Shown: positions 52,877-62,566, numbered from the stretch's first letter. The stretch: DNA of 64,000 nucleotides from Candidatus Nitrosotalea sinensis (GCF_900143675.1 NZ_FRFC01000005.1:62001-126000), one strand, 5' to 3'. A program made the numbers and translations. Notes: generated by a model not told the origin, from the letters alone.

Positions 52877-55319
52877 TTTTCAATCTCCTTGCTAAATAGA
52901 TAGCTAAAATGGCCGTGATTACAACTATAAAAATAACATATAGAGAGCTGAGACCAGTTTCAACATTAACAGTACTTTGTACTATTGTTTCATTCAAAGG
53001 TGGAGCAGTACCATTTATGGCAAGAAAACTTGTATGATACATGTCAGGCTTGTATGCTTTGTCTGACACTACAAACAGCTGAAACCCATTAGCATTAGGA
53101 TCAAGATGTAGTGAATCCTTTGGTGGTAGAACTATTTCCATAGAACCAGTTTCCGAGGTTTGGTTACCATGTGAAATTATTTTTCCTTGAGAGTTTGTAA
53201 AATAATAATACACAGTAGAATTTGGTGTTACAGATATAGGAATCGCAAGTTTTGAACCAAGAGATACAATAGAAGGCACTTCAATACTTTCTATTTTTGG
53301 TACAGATACATTCTCAAATTTTCTCCAATGATCAGCAGAAAAAGGATATGTAGAATCTGCAAATGATTTAAGAACCATTTTACGTGCATCCGGATAATAT
53401 GCATCTAGATAATACGGGCCATTACTAATTACGGCATGACCATGTTTGGAAATCCAAGATGCAGAAGAATTGTACCTTTCAGCAAAATAGTTAGAATCGT
53501 TCACAAATGCGAGTGCTGGAGGTACTGCCTTTTCAGTTTCAAAATCTTGCAGATTAGCCATCAAAATATGTGCGTCATCTGGTACCACTAAGGACATCCA
53601 GTCAACATTTTTACTTACAGAATCAGATCGTGAAAATGCAAGTTTTCCATCCGTTACTGCTTTTTCCATGGAATAAAGCATCTCCCATGGCATTGCAGGC
53701 CAAACCTGTGCAGAATCTGCAATCTCACCAGAATCAAAGTGCCAATAATTTTGATACACTTCAATAGTTTCATTATCAAGTATTCGTATACCGACCAATG
53801 TCTTTGCAGCCTGATTTGCCTTTGGAGAGTATTCAGAATCAAATGTTTTTGTGCCGTTTACATCATCAGTGCCCCATTGATACATGAAATATATCCCATA
53901 CAATACATCATTCATATCCATAGGCATTTTGTTATGCCAATTTCCAAATTTCAGATGGAATGTCACTTCACTTGTAGCTTTGATTCCAGATCCGACATGT
54001 ACCCATTTTTGTGTAGCAACATCCCACCGGATTGCATCGGATGGCACACCCACTTTGTCCAAAGGTCCCATGGTATGGACTTTCCAATCAGAGCGTACCG
54101 GAATAGTGTACCCAGTATATGGATCCTTAAAGGAACCAGGATCACTTATTACTCCCCATATCTGTTGACTGGAGGAATCTACAAAACCTGCTATGGGATT
54201 CCACGCACCTTGGTAGATCTTTTTTACTCCTATTGTTAGCGTGTCAGAATCTGATCTTGCATTTATTGGTGTAAATCTCGTTGTTATTCCAGCACCAAAA
54301 TCATTTATTGTGCCATTGATTTTTTTGTTTGTTATAAATTCATCAGTCTTACATGCGAGAAATATTCTAACTGAATCTGTGATTCCTCGATCTACTGCTT
54401 GATTTATCAAATTAGAGCGTTGTTCGGGGGATGTAAAATTTCCAAAAAATATCTTTTTTGATAAATCATCCATCTCAGGATCTTGAAAATTCCAATACGA
54501 TGGATTGTTAAATCCTGGCATATTAGAATACCAAGAAGAATACATTTGTGCAGTAATCACAGAATCATACCTTACAAAACCACCGGTTACCCACCCTTCT
54601 GTATACACATTCCACTTTAGATCAGAGGGATTTGACCCATACACTACAGAAAAGGCCTTTGTTAAATCACCATAATCTTTGACTACTGTAAAACCCACGT
54701 TTTGTAGTTGGGTTGCAAGTATTTCCCCAATGGATTTTCTTACAGGATCATCATTTCTAATAAAAATTGTAATCTGAATTGGTTTTGATTTGTAATACCA
54801 TGTTGTGCCTACTTTTTGTGCTCCTTCTTGCTCAAGCGCACTTGATATCATCTGATTTGCAAGTGCAGGATTGTATTTGAAATCAAAAGATTGTACTGTT
54901 CCAAGCACTGACAAATAATCAGGATCATACGGCTTGTATGCAGATACCATAGAAGTTCCATAACCACTTAGAATTTCATCCACAATAAGATCTCTGTCCA
55001 CCAAATAGTTTAATGCAAAACGCACTTGTTGAATAGAAAATGGGTTAAATTGTTCAGAAGTAGCAGGGTTTAACAAAATACTATAGCTTGTACCAGTTGA
55101 AGGATATATTTTCAGATAATTTTTTGAAGAATCATCCAATCTGTCAACAGGCACAGGCGAATAATAGATATCAAGATGCCCATTCTTTACTTCATCAATT
55201 GCCGTATTATCATCAGAGTATTGAACAAATTCTATTTTGTTAAAACTAGTGTTTTTTTCTCCAAACACAATTACGAAAGGCACTGCAAAAAGTACCACAA
55301 CCAAAAACAAAAGTTTCAT
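52866..55319 (-). CDS. Peptide-type extracellular solute-binding protein (family 5), membrane-anchored
   Basis: ATG 55319 is preferred (MKLLFLVVVLFAVPFVIVFG signal sequence), lying about 25 nt after a TATA box; this gives 817 residues. A binding domain of SBP family 5 spans most of the protein, with FTPINARSDSDTL and GNWHNKMPMDMNDVLYGIYF segments. A C-terminal membrane helix (about 785-810) anchors it to the cell surface, as in many archaeal binding proteins. Usual family members are about 550 residues, so there is an extra C-terminal domain of about 150 residues. Confidence 0.93.
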   Translation of the reverse strand: MKLLFLVVVLFAVPFVIVFGEKNTSFNKIEFVQYSDDNTAIDEVKNGHLDIYYSPVPVDRLDDSSKNYLKIYPSTGTSYSILLNPATSEQFNPFSIQQVRFALNYLVDRDLIVDEILSGYGTSMVSAYKPYDPDYLSVLGTVQSFDFKYNPALANQMISSALEQEGAQKVGTTWYYKSKPIQITIFIRNDDPVRKSIGEILATQLQNVGFTVVKDYGDLTKAFSVVYGSNPSDLKWNVYTEGWVTGGFVRYDSVITAQMYSSWYSNMPGFNNPSYWNFQDPEMDDLSKKIFFGNFTSPEQRSNLINQAVDRGITDSVRIFLACKTDEFITNKKINGTINDFGAGITTRFTPINARSDSDTLTIGVKKIYQGAWNPIAGFVDSSSQQIWGVISDPGSFKDPYTGYTIPVRSDWKVHTMGPLDKVGVPSDAIRWDVATQKWVHVGSGIKATSEVTFHLKFGNWHNKMPMDMNDVLYGIYFMYQWGTDDVNGTKTFDSEYSPKANQAAKTLVGIRILDNETIEVYQNYWHFDSGEIADSAQVWPAMPWEMLYSMEKAVTDGKLAFSRSDSVSKNVDWMSLVVPDDAHILMANLQDFETEKAVPPALAFVNDSNYFAERYNSSASWISKHGHAVISNGPYYLDAYYPDARKMVLKSFADSTYPFSADHWRKFENVSVPKIESIEVPSIVSLGSKLAIPISVTPNSTVYYYFTNSQGKIISHGNQTSETGSMEIVLPPKDSLHLDPNANGFQLFVVSDKAYKPDMYHTSFLAINGTAPPLNETIVQSTVNVETGLSSLYVIFIVVITAILAIYLARRLKNGV

Positions 55320-55340
55320 GACATGCCTTTCCAAGAATCA

Positions 55341-55348
55341 TATTTAAT
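55341..55348 (-). promoter_or_regulatory. TATA box of the transporter operon
   Basis: On the minus strand ATTAAATA lies 25 nt from ATG 55319, which indicates a leaderless transcript and supports that start. Confidence 0.5.
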
Positions 55349-55406
55349 CATGGTCACATCAGGTCATATTTCAGATATAATATGCATTAGATTATCTGAA
55401 TAGTAT

Positions 55407-55414
55407 TTTATAAA
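55407..55414 (+). promoter_or_regulatory. TATA box of the nuclease gene
   Basis: The sequence tttataaa lies about 22-25 nt from the ATG pair at 55432 and 55435, consistent with a leaderless start at one of them. Confidence 0.5.
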
Positions 55415-55431
55415 AGAAAAATAATGTATAC

Positions 55432-56061
55432 ATGATGAATCTTTCGACATTGGTAAAAGGAATTCCAGGAATCATCCCAGGAGGATTGTCTATCAAGGAT
55501 TTCAGCATGGCAACCCAAACTAGTGAAGATATGACAAAAATCATACTAGATAATCTGATGCAAAACGGAATAGGAGAATACAGAGAGGAACAAATTCATT
55601 TTAAAGATTCAGACAAATTAAAAACATGCATTATTGCAATAAGCATGGGCTCACCAATAGAAGAAATATCCCGCATGCTAGAGTGGCAAGACTTTGAATC
55701 ACTTGCAGCCGAGGTGCTAGAGAAACGAGAATTTGATACTACGAAAAATGTCATCCTAACCAAGCCCAGGATGCAGATAGATGTAGTAGGTATCAAATCA
55801 GGTGTTGCAATACTTGTTGACTGCAAACATTGGAACAACATGACGCATTCTGCACTTCAGGAAGCAGTAAAAAAACAAATTATCAGAACCAAACACTTTG
55901 TTTCAAAGACAAAAGTCAGAGGAGCAATACCAGCAATTGTTACTCTTTATCAACATGATTTGCAATTCATTGACAAAGTACCAATCATTCCAATTCATCA
56001 GTTAGACTCATTTTGTGATGAATTTTATGGAAATATAGAAGAGATTCAAAGTAGTGTATAG
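55432..56061 (+). CDS. PD-(D/E)XK nuclease-like protein (Mrr/RecB type)
   Basis: The product has 209 residues (208 from the second ATG). An N-terminal winged-helix-like part (about 1-75) is followed by an Mrr-type core: Glu in WQDFESLAAEVLE, then QIDVVG and VDCKHW, which form the D...D-x-K site. Such proteins include type IV restriction enzymes and repair nucleases; which applies is not known. No methylase or partner is adjacent. Its 3' end overlaps the convergent DUF2070 gene by 16 nt. Confidence 0.83.
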   Translation: MMNLSTLVKGIPGIIPGGLSIKDFSMATQTSEDMTKIILDNLMQNGIGEYREEQIHFKDSDKLKTCIIAISMGSPIEEISRMLEWQDFESLAAEVLEKREFDTTKNVILTKPRMQIDVVGIKSGVAILVDCKHWNNMTHSALQEAVKKQIIRTKHFVSKTKVRGAIPAIVTLYQHDLQFIDKVPIIPIHQLDSFCDEFYGNIEEIQSSV

Positions 56062-57785
56062 ATGAAGAATCCCGTAGTTATCAAAAGAAATGCTTGTGTA
56101 ATCCTCATTGCAGTGTCAAGCGATTTTGAATAAATTTCTAATTGATTCCCTCCCATCACCTTGACATTTGTTTCACTTTTAAGAAGTTCATATGATGATA
56201 CAGGAGAAGTTTGTTCTGCTTTTTTTGCCAATTCCATAAACCATGAAATAACATCATTAGCCTTTGAAAGGCTTCCAAACTCGAAATATCCATGTTTATT
56301 TTTGGCTGTACGTGCTTTGTAATGCGTATCAGAGGTACATATTTCAAGAAAGTTATATCCATTTTTTGAAAAATGATTTGCGATTTCTTCTCGTAGACCA
56401 TTTAGCATATTATTTGCATCAGCCCATGCAAGAAAGAATTTTTCATCCCCAATCTTAAAACACATTATTGCAACTTTTCCAGGACCTAAATCATCTGCAC
56501 TGAAACTAAGACTTTCAGAATTTGCATATCCGATTTCCATTGGAAGTGTCTCTTTTGTAATTAATGTATCGAGTGTAGATTTGGCAGCATTTAGTAGATC
56601 ATCAGCATCAAGCTTTTCGATTTCTTTACCCATTGCATTATGACTATCTACAATCAAGACCCGTTCATATCCACGATTCTTACCATATTGTTCAAGTTCA
56701 GATTTTATATAATATGGAATATCCTCCATCCCGTAGGGAGATAATGAAAGAATCAGTATAGCAGTTTTATCAAATAACAGACCAGTAGTTCGCGCTTTGT
56801 TGACTTGAATTGTGACAGGTTTGGTGCTCTTTGAACCTTGTTGAATTGTAGAATTTGTTTTGAGGCTTGTGATATAAAGTTCAACTTGAGATTTAGATGG
56901 TAGATTGAGTGAGTGATCAGATATACTATGCATCACCATTGCAGATGAATCAAGATTTTTGTAAATCAGGTACGGGATATTGCTTCCACCTATAGGATGA
57001 AAAGGACCAGGATGGAGATCCGGTATGACAAGTCTACAGTTATGATTTTTTGTTTTGAATAAAACTTGAAAAGTTGAGACTTTGGATGATTCAGAACGTT
57101 TTTCCATCAAATATTCCATAGGTTCTGGATTATTATTTGTCCATGCGGCAAGATATGCTTGTAGAAATGCATGTGTGCTTGAGAGCTTTCCTCTACCTGC
57201 AATTCTATCACTAAGTAAGGTCCAGAGGCTTCCCAGTATACAGAATATAACACCATATTCGATTGCACGTGGATCAGTTAGCATTGAAATCCACATTGTA
57301 GAAGGAACAAATGCAAGAAACATAGAAAGCGGTTGAAGTAGACAAATTATCCAGGCAGTACGTAATTTAGCACCAAGTACTGATGTAAATATAGCAATAC
57401 GAAAACTAGCATATAGTAACATGCCTTCTGTGATGTAAATAGGCAACAACTGTGGTTTGGAGAACACGTATGAAGAAAGAATCCCGCATAGTATAGTTAC
57501 AAGCCACAAAAGATTTCCAAATGCAGACATGTGGATAGATTTAGAATATTCAGTACGCAGTATTTTTGGATCTAAAAACTGTGTTCCCACTAGCGCACCA
57601 ATAGTTATTGGGATTGCCAGTGTAAGATTATCAGTAGATTTGAAATAATCAATGTACGATACAGCTACTATAACACAGGCTACTGCAATAGAGATTGCAA
57701 GAGATACATAATGAGAAGTAGGAGTAAAAGTGGTTAGAGTATAACGCTTATGAATGCGAGATACATCATCTGAGCTTTCCGTCAT
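56046..57785 (-). CDS. DUF2070 family membrane protein
   Basis: ATG 57785 is chosen because it overlaps the Sec61-beta stop codon (ATGA); the earlier in-frame start would lie inside that gene. The product has 579 residues. Six or seven N-terminal helices (about 25-220) are followed by a large soluble domain with DLHPGPFHPIGGSN and VDSHNAM, conserved His/Asp/Gly clusters that suggest a metal-dependent hydrolase, and a C-terminal helix. DUF2070 is archaeal and uncharacterised. Coupling to sec61-beta suggests a role near the translocon or membrane. Confidence 0.9.
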   Translation of the reverse strand: MTESSDDVSRIHKRYTLTTFTPTSHYVSLAISIAVACVIVAVSYIDYFKSTDNLTLAIPITIGALVGTQFLDPKILRTEYSKSIHMSAFGNLLWLVTILCGILSSYVFSKPQLLPIYITEGMLLYASFRIAIFTSVLGAKLRTAWIICLLQPLSMFLAFVPSTMWISMLTDPRAIEYGVIFCILGSLWTLLSDRIAGRGKLSSTHAFLQAYLAAWTNNNPEPMEYLMEKRSESSKVSTFQVLFKTKNHNCRLVIPDLHPGPFHPIGGSNIPYLIYKNLDSSAMVMHSISDHSLNLPSKSQVELYITSLKTNSTIQQGSKSTKPVTIQVNKARTTGLLFDKTAILILSLSPYGMEDIPYYIKSELEQYGKNRGYERVLIVDSHNAMGKEIEKLDADDLLNAAKSTLDTLITKETLPMEIGYANSESLSFSADDLGPGKVAIMCFKIGDEKFFLAWADANNMLNGLREEIANHFSKNGYNFLEICTSDTHYKARTAKNKHGYFEFGSLSKANDVISWFMELAKKAEQTSPVSSYELLKSETNVKVMGGNQLEIYSKSLDTAMRITQAFLLITTGFFIYTLL

Positions 57786-57946
57786 GACGAGAAGAAGATT
57801 TTCAGAATCCACGAAATTCCAATCAAAGAAGCAGGTATTGCTACTACTATCTCTGGTTTTAACTTGTAACCCTTGGTTTCATCCTCAAAGAATCTCAGCA
57901 AACCTGCGCTAGAGGCAGGAAGTGGTGCAGATTTTTTGCTGCTCAT
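57782..57946 (-). CDS. Preprotein translocase subunit Sec61-beta
   Basis: A 54-residue frame from ATG 57946 to TGA 57782 encodes MSSKKSAPLPASSAGLLRFF, then a charged KGYKLKPE, one membrane helix (about 32-50) and a short tail. This is the typical architecture of archaeal Sec61-beta/SecG: Ala/Ser-rich cytosolic start, conserved PEIV before a single tail anchor. It joins SecY and SecE in the translocon. It is easily missed because of its length. The downstream DUF2070 gene overlaps it by 4 nt. Confidence 0.9.
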   Translation of the reverse strand: MSSKKSAPLPASSAGLLRFFEDETKGYKLKPEIVVAIPASLIGISWILKIFFSS

Positions 57947-57990
57947 GTTATTTTTGCATCAAGGATCTTTAAATAAATACCTTTTTGTGC

Positions 57991-58323
57991 CTAATGGCTT
58001 CCAAGTTTACCCTTGATGGCCATTATTTCATTGATATTATGCAAGATCTGTTTTTGTTTTTCAAAGTCTTTCTCTTTTTGTAGGAGAGTGGTAAGATCTA
58101 ATAGTTTTTGATCCAAGTTATCAGATAGAGTATCTTCGGTAGTATTTTTTTGTGCGATGACTTGTTCAGTTTTTTCATCCTTTGCTTCTCTTCCGCAGCT
58201 TACACATAATGCACTTCCATTTTTCATAACTCGTACACCTTTACAATATGGACATGGATCACTGACAAGAGTAGCACCGCCCAATAACAATTCAACTGCT
58301 TTCTTTGTAAGATCTTTTGACAT
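57991..58323 (-). CDS. SSSCA1 (autoantigen p27)-like zinc-ribbon protein
   Basis: ATG 58323 is chosen (an upstream ATG would add 11 residues unlike the family), giving 110 residues. The start KKAVELLLGGATLVSDPCPYCKGVRVMK and CVSCG, with two CxxC pairs, match the Sjogren's/scleroderma autoantigen 1 family (quoted in part). The rest is a coiled coil (about 75-105). Its function is unknown in archaea; the human protein associates with mitosis. It lies 44 nt upstream of the sec61-beta gene. Confidence 0.88.
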   Translation of the reverse strand: MSKDLTKKAVELLLGGATLVSDPCPYCKGVRVMKNGSALCVSCGREAKDEKTEQVIAQKNTTEDTLSDNLDQKLLDLTTLLQKEKDFEKQKQILHNINEIMAIKGKLGSH

Positions 58324-58404
58324 GACATAATGTACTTTATTCAAATAAAAAAACATAGAGGGATAAACAAGGCTTAATAGTAGGATCTCGACCTTTTATT
58401 TCGA

Positions 58405-58713
58405 ATGGCGGTAATCTGCAACACTTGCGGACTTCCTAATGATTTATGCGCCTGTGGTGAACTTGAAAAAGATCAAACACAGATTGTTGTAAGACTTGAA
58501 GAAAGACGTTTCAAAAAGAAAGGAACTATGATTGAAGGAATAAATCCGAAAATGAATGATCTTGGTAAAGTTGTAAAAGAATTAAAGGCTCGTTATGCTT
58601 GTGGTGGCACTGTAAAAGAAGGTTACATCTTTTTGCAAGGAGATCACAGAGATACAATAAAGACAACTCTTGTCAAACTTGGATTTCCAGAAGCCAGTAT
58701 TGAAGTCCATTGA
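58405..58713 (+). CDS. Translation initiation factor aIF1 (SUI1)
   Basis: The product has 102 residues. An N-terminal zinc-binding CNTCGLPNDLCACGE is followed by the SUI1 fold with the basic RLEERRFKKKGTMIEGI and the conserved LKARYACGGTVKEGYIFLQG. aIF1 secures correct start-codon selection on the small ribosomal subunit. The length is normal for archaea. Its stop overlaps the TTG start of the CPBP protease gene, so the two are co-transcribed. Confidence 0.96.
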   Translation: MAVICNTCGLPNDLCACGELEKDQTQIVVRLEERRFKKKGTMIEGINPKMNDLGKVVKELKARYACGGTVKEGYIFLQGDHRDTIKTTLVKLGFPEASIEVH

Positions 58714-59717
58714 AATCAAGTTTGCAAACAATAAATAAAATTACAAAAATTCTATCCATTCCGTACTCAGGATTTTTATCCGTGATATTTGGGATGATGA
58801 TTCTATCATTTCCAGTCGGCCTTTATGTGACATTCAATTCAGAGATTGGAAAGGACATCAATTACCAATATCCAATAAACGGACTTGATTTATTCATAGG
58901 GGGCATAAGTTACAAAATTCCCATTTCATTTGAAATAGGAGATGCGTTTATCATTGCATGGTCTATTTTTATAATATTATTTTCAATATCATATCTAGGG
59001 CCTGAAGATTCTTTTCTAAAAACACTCTCAAACATGATGTCAAGAGGATCAAACACCATAAGAAACAACGGACTGACCAATATGATTACGTGGTTTTCAA
59101 TTTTGATTGTATCATCAGTGGTAATTGAAACCATACAACAGATGTTTGGAATTAAGATAGAAGCTCCCTTGCCAGACAATGACCTCATTCGTTTCTTTCA
59201 GATTGGCATAGCACCTCTAACTGAGGAAACAGGGTTCAGAGTACTTTTAATCGGGGTGCCACTATTTTTGATGTATTCTCACAGTGCATCATTGAAGATA
59301 TTTTTCAAATCATTATGGAGGCCTTCCAGGTATTTGACTATAAACAACTATAGAAAACCAATGATGCTAATCATAACCATCGGTTTACTTTTTGGTGTGT
59401 CACATATAATTTCAGGTACGCCATGGAGTCCCGGAAAAGTCACTCAGGCCACAATCGCAGGCATAATAATTGGGTGGGTATATGTCAGATACGGATTTGC
59501 CCCGGCCATACTAGTACATTGGGCTACAAATTACTTTTTGTCATCATATTTGTTTTTTATTTCAGATCTGAGTCAAAATCCTGCAATAAATGATTCATCA
59601 AATCCATTCTCAGATACACTTGAAATGATCCTGATCATGACAGGCTCAATTGCAATTGCAATTAAAGTACTAGCATACATAGAATCAAGAAATACTTCTG
59701 TAAAACAGATTTTGTAG
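58710..59717 (+). CDS. CPBP-family intramembrane protease (CaaX/Abi)
   Basis: The product has 335 residues with a TTG start overlapping the aIF1 stop (TTGA). Seven or eight membrane helices are predicted. Glu172-Glu173 with Arg177 in TEETGFRVLL is the EExxxR motif, and His residues lie in GVSHIISG and VHWATNYF, giving the glutamate/histidine site of CPBP metalloproteases. Substrates are unknown; eukaryotic Rce1 cuts prenylated proteins and bacterial members act in defence or signalling. The region between helices 2 and 4 is longer than in minimal members. Confidence 0.9.
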   Translation: MKSSLQTINKITKILSIPYSGFLSVIFGMMILSFPVGLYVTFNSEIGKDINYQYPINGLDLFIGGISYKIPISFEIGDAFIIAWSIFIILFSISYLGPEDSFLKTLSNMMSRGSNTIRNNGLTNMITWFSILIVSSVVIETIQQMFGIKIEAPLPDNDLIRFFQIGIAPLTEETGFRVLLIGVPLFLMYSHSASLKIFFKSLWRPSRYLTINNYRKPMMLIITIGLLFGVSHIISGTPWSPGKVTQATIAGIIIGWVYVRYGFAPAILVHWATNYFLSSYLFFISDLSQNPAINDSSNPFSDTLEMILIMTGSIAIAIKVLAYIESRNTSVKQIL

Positions 59718-59727
59718 ATAGAAAAAA

Positions 59728-60369
59728 TTAACAATCAAGAATTTTTTTGAGATTTGTAGTAACATCATTTTCAGAGAGTGACAATATAAAACGTAGATCA
59801 GATTGGTCATCTATATCCAACATAATTCTTCGTATCAATACAAGTGCTGAACTCGTATTTCTTTTTTCTGCGGTATCAAGATGAATTTTATAGCTATCTT
59901 CATCATAATGTGTCTCCATGGCTTTTGGAGGCATTCGGAAAAGAGCATTTGTTCCATCAAATTTTCGTGATGGAACAACTAAAACACACCTATCAGAGGT
60001 TTTCATTTCGTACAAGGAACGAATATCATCAGGCGTAATTAGAGGAATATCCTGTGGAAAGACGATTGTTCCTTCAAATCCCTCATCTGTAAAATAATTA
60101 TCAGCTAGCAAAACAGCGCTATTTACCCCTTGTTCAGATTCATCGTATATTTCAACAGCTCCAAATTTTTTGCCAATATTTAGAGCAGTTTCATCTTTGC
60201 TCACAAGTATTGTTTTAGAAATAACATCAGAATTAGATATTGTTTTTAGAACAGATTCCAACATTAACTGGCATATTTGTTCTGTTTTTTCAGGAGACAT
60301 GCCAAGACGCGTTTTAGCTCTTGAAAAAGTCTTGACAGGAATTATTGCGCCTATGCGCGAATTAGACAT
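59728..60369 (-). CDS. cofC: 2-Phospho-L-lactate guanylyltransferase
   Basis: The product has 213 residues. AIIPVKTFSRAKTRLG with the nucleotide-binding Arg and Lys, VFPQDIPLITPDDI with Asp residues for metal, and a C-terminal DIDDQSDL match CofC. It activates 2-phospholactate (or phosphoenolpyruvate in some organisms) with GTP for F420 synthesis. Its start overlaps the end of cofD by 8 nt, and cofE is elsewhere in this window. Confidence 0.94.
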   Translation of the reverse strand: MSNSRIGAIIPVKTFSRAKTRLGMSPEKTEQICQLMLESVLKTISNSDVISKTILVSKDETALNIGKKFGAVEIYDESEQGVNSAVLLADNYFTDEGFEGTIVFPQDIPLITPDDIRSLYEMKTSDRCVLVVPSRKFDGTNALFRMPPKAMETHYDEDSYKIHLDTAEKRNTSSALVLIRRIMLDIDDQSDLRFILSLSENDVTTNLKKILDC

Positions 60370-61282
60370 GTACTTGTTTTAAAATAAAGGATGCAAGTGC
60401 TTCCTCGTCTTTCTTGTCTTTCATCCTTATCTTAGTTTCATAGACTTTCATATCGAGGTTTTCTATTTTTCTAGTTAGCAATCTATCTGCAGTATCGATT
60501 ACCATATGAGATGCAACTTCAGAATACATTTTTGCAAGTCCATAGACTGATACTTCCATGCCTGCTGCTTCCATGTATTTTGTAGCAGGACCACTAATTG
60601 CAGTATTACCTATAAGAGGACTAACAACAACAACTTTTTTCTTTGACTTTGATAATTCTTTTCTAATTCCTTTAATGGATAAAATTGGACCTATGCTAGT
60701 CAATGGATTGCCAGGAGCAATTATTACCAATTTTGCATCATGAATTGCATTAACTGCGGCAGGATTTGCACGAGCCTTGTCAGCACCAATATATTTTATC
60801 CCTTCAACTTTATCCTGACCTTTGTATTTGACCCAATATTCTTGTAGATGTAGATCACCTTTGTTTGTAACAATTCTTGTTTCTACACTATTATCAGTAA
60901 CTGGTATTATCTTGGTGTCAATTGCAAATTTTTGACACATCCATTCAGTTATGTCAGAGAGATTTTTCCCATTTTTGAGCATGTTAGTTCTCAGCAAGTG
61001 AATTGCGGCATCTCTGTCACCAATGTTAAACCAAGTCTCTTCCCCAAGCATTTCCATTTGACGCAAAAATCCATAGGTATCCTTCTTTATTCCCCAACCT
61101 TTTTCAGTATCTAAAACATCTGCAAGACCATACAAAATAGTGTCAATATCAGGACAGACATACAATCCATACAACCAATAATTGTCTCCAACATTTGATA
61201 TCACAGAGATATCTCTGGTTTGAGTTGCAATACCTCTTACAAGTTTTACAGAACCTGTTCCACCTGCGAGAATTGTAATCAT
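60362..61282 (-). CDS. cofD: 2-Phospho-L-lactate transferase (F420-0 synthesis)
   Basis: The product has 306 residues. The N-terminal LAGGTGSVKLVRGIA, NVGDNYWLYGLYVCPDID and the central APGNPLTSIGPILSIKGIR are characteristic of CofD. It transfers the phospholactyl group to 7,8-didemethyl-8-hydroxy-5-deazariboflavin. Length is standard. It is upstream of, and translationally coupled to, cofC. Confidence 0.96.
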   Translation of the reverse strand: MITILAGGTGSVKLVRGIATQTRDISVISNVGDNYWLYGLYVCPDIDTILYGLADVLDTEKGWGIKKDTYGFLRQMEMLGEETWFNIGDRDAAIHLLRTNMLKNGKNLSDITEWMCQKFAIDTKIIPVTDNSVETRIVTNKGDLHLQEYWVKYKGQDKVEGIKYIGADKARANPAAVNAIHDAKLVIIAPGNPLTSIGPILSIKGIRKELSKSKKKVVVVSPLIGNTAISGPATKYMEAAGMEVSVYGLAKMYSEVASHMVIDTADRLLTRKIENLDMKVYETKIRMKDKKDEEALASFILKQVHV

Positions 61283-61414
61283 TTTCTTATTTGCACCGTG
61301 AAGTTAGTAACCTGTACCAACTAAATATTACTCTTGCCAATAGATCTACAAGAAATTCATAATCAAGAAAATTAATGCTAAGATTTATTACTATCCTGAA
61401 GAAGAAAAGCTGTC

Positions 61415-62566
61415 GTGACTAAGAGATTTCTTTTAGCATCAGCCATTTTTAGTTTAATAGTTATAGGAACTGTTTCTCCGATTTTTGCAACTGTGGATTT
61501 CAACGCATATCTACCAATCGAGGGAACACCGATCAATCCAGAATTCAAATTTACAAAGAACATATCCATAGATTACTCCAACGGAGGTAAATTGAAAGAT
61601 CTTTTACAAGGTAAGAACATGACAATTGCTTTCACTGATACATCTGCAAATAACACCAGCATAAAATCACTCATGGAATCAATGAATACAGAGTTTGCAA
61701 CAGACAGAAAGACATTGGCAACAGCGACCGATTTGAAGTTAGATTATCAAGTCCAGATAAACGGTGATGACAAACAAGCTACATTTGATTATCGTATAAC
61801 ACTGATTCCAACCATGACAGGATACACACTAACTAAAGGCAGTGGAGACACACCTACAGTTTTAGATATATCATGGATTGGGTTTGTCATGAACACCCCA
61901 ATAACCATAACAACTGCAAAATACGGAGACCTTGAGATAAATTCACCATTAGGAGTAGTTCAAAGTCAACTACCTGATGTTTACAACGCATTAAAAGGAA
62001 CACCAGCAGAACAAGCTCTAAGTGATAAAATAATAGATGCAAGTCCACTCGTGGCATATCCAATAGACAAGTGGAATACTCTTTTCGATCCAGCCTATAC
62101 TCTCAGTGAAACAGCAGGTTATGGATATTCAGGACAGAAAGTAGCAGTAACAGGATTTGCATATGGTCAAAGCGATTTATACCAAGGATCTTTAAAGACA
62201 CAGAATAAAGAATTGGACTTTACAACAGATGCAAAATATCATTTATCAGTAATTGACAGAGCAAGTTCAGGCACAATAGATGCAGCAGGTCATGCTAACG
62301 GGTACATGGTACAAGGAGACCCAGCAATTTCAACGACTGCTCAAACATCAACAACAACCGGGGTTGCTACAGCACAAGGACTTTCAACTATGACAATATA
62401 TGCAATGGCAGGATTTGCAGCAGTTATCGCAGCAGGCATTTTCTGGTGGAGCAACAGAAAGATGAAAGAGTCCCTAAAGAGAGGAAAAGATACAAGTCCA
62501 CCACCGACATTCCAGTACGAAGAAAGAAAACACTGGGCTGACAAATTCGACGAAGATAAAAAATAG
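61415..62566 (+). CDS. Surface-anchored protein with C-terminal transmembrane helix
   Basis: The product has 383 residues with a GTG start. A signal peptide (about 5-25, FLLASAIFSLIVIGTVSPIFA) is followed by an exterior domain of about 300 residues, mostly beta, without Cys. A Thr-rich stretch precedes a membrane helix (about 329-349), then a basic cytosolic tail (NRKMKESLKRGKD). The architecture is like that of archaeal surface proteins. Family is not recognised. Its TAG overlaps the last 2 nt of the RNase P RNA gene, which converges. Confidence 0.85.
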   Translation: MTKRFLLASAIFSLIVIGTVSPIFATVDFNAYLPIEGTPINPEFKFTKNISIDYSNGGKLKDLLQGKNMTIAFTDTSANNTSIKSLMESMNTEFATDRKTLATATDLKLDYQVQINGDDKQATFDYRITLIPTMTGYTLTKGSGDTPTVLDISWIGFVMNTPITITTAKYGDLEINSPLGVVQSQLPDVYNALKGTPAEQALSDKIIDASPLVAYPIDKWNTLFDPAYTLSETAGYGYSGQKVAVTGFAYGQSDLYQGSLKTQNKELDFTTDAKYHLSVIDRASSGTIDAAGHANGYMVQGDPAISTTAQTSTTTGVATAQGLSTMTIYAMAGFAAVIAAGIFWWSNRKMKESLKRGKDTSPPPTFQYEERKHWADKFDEDKK

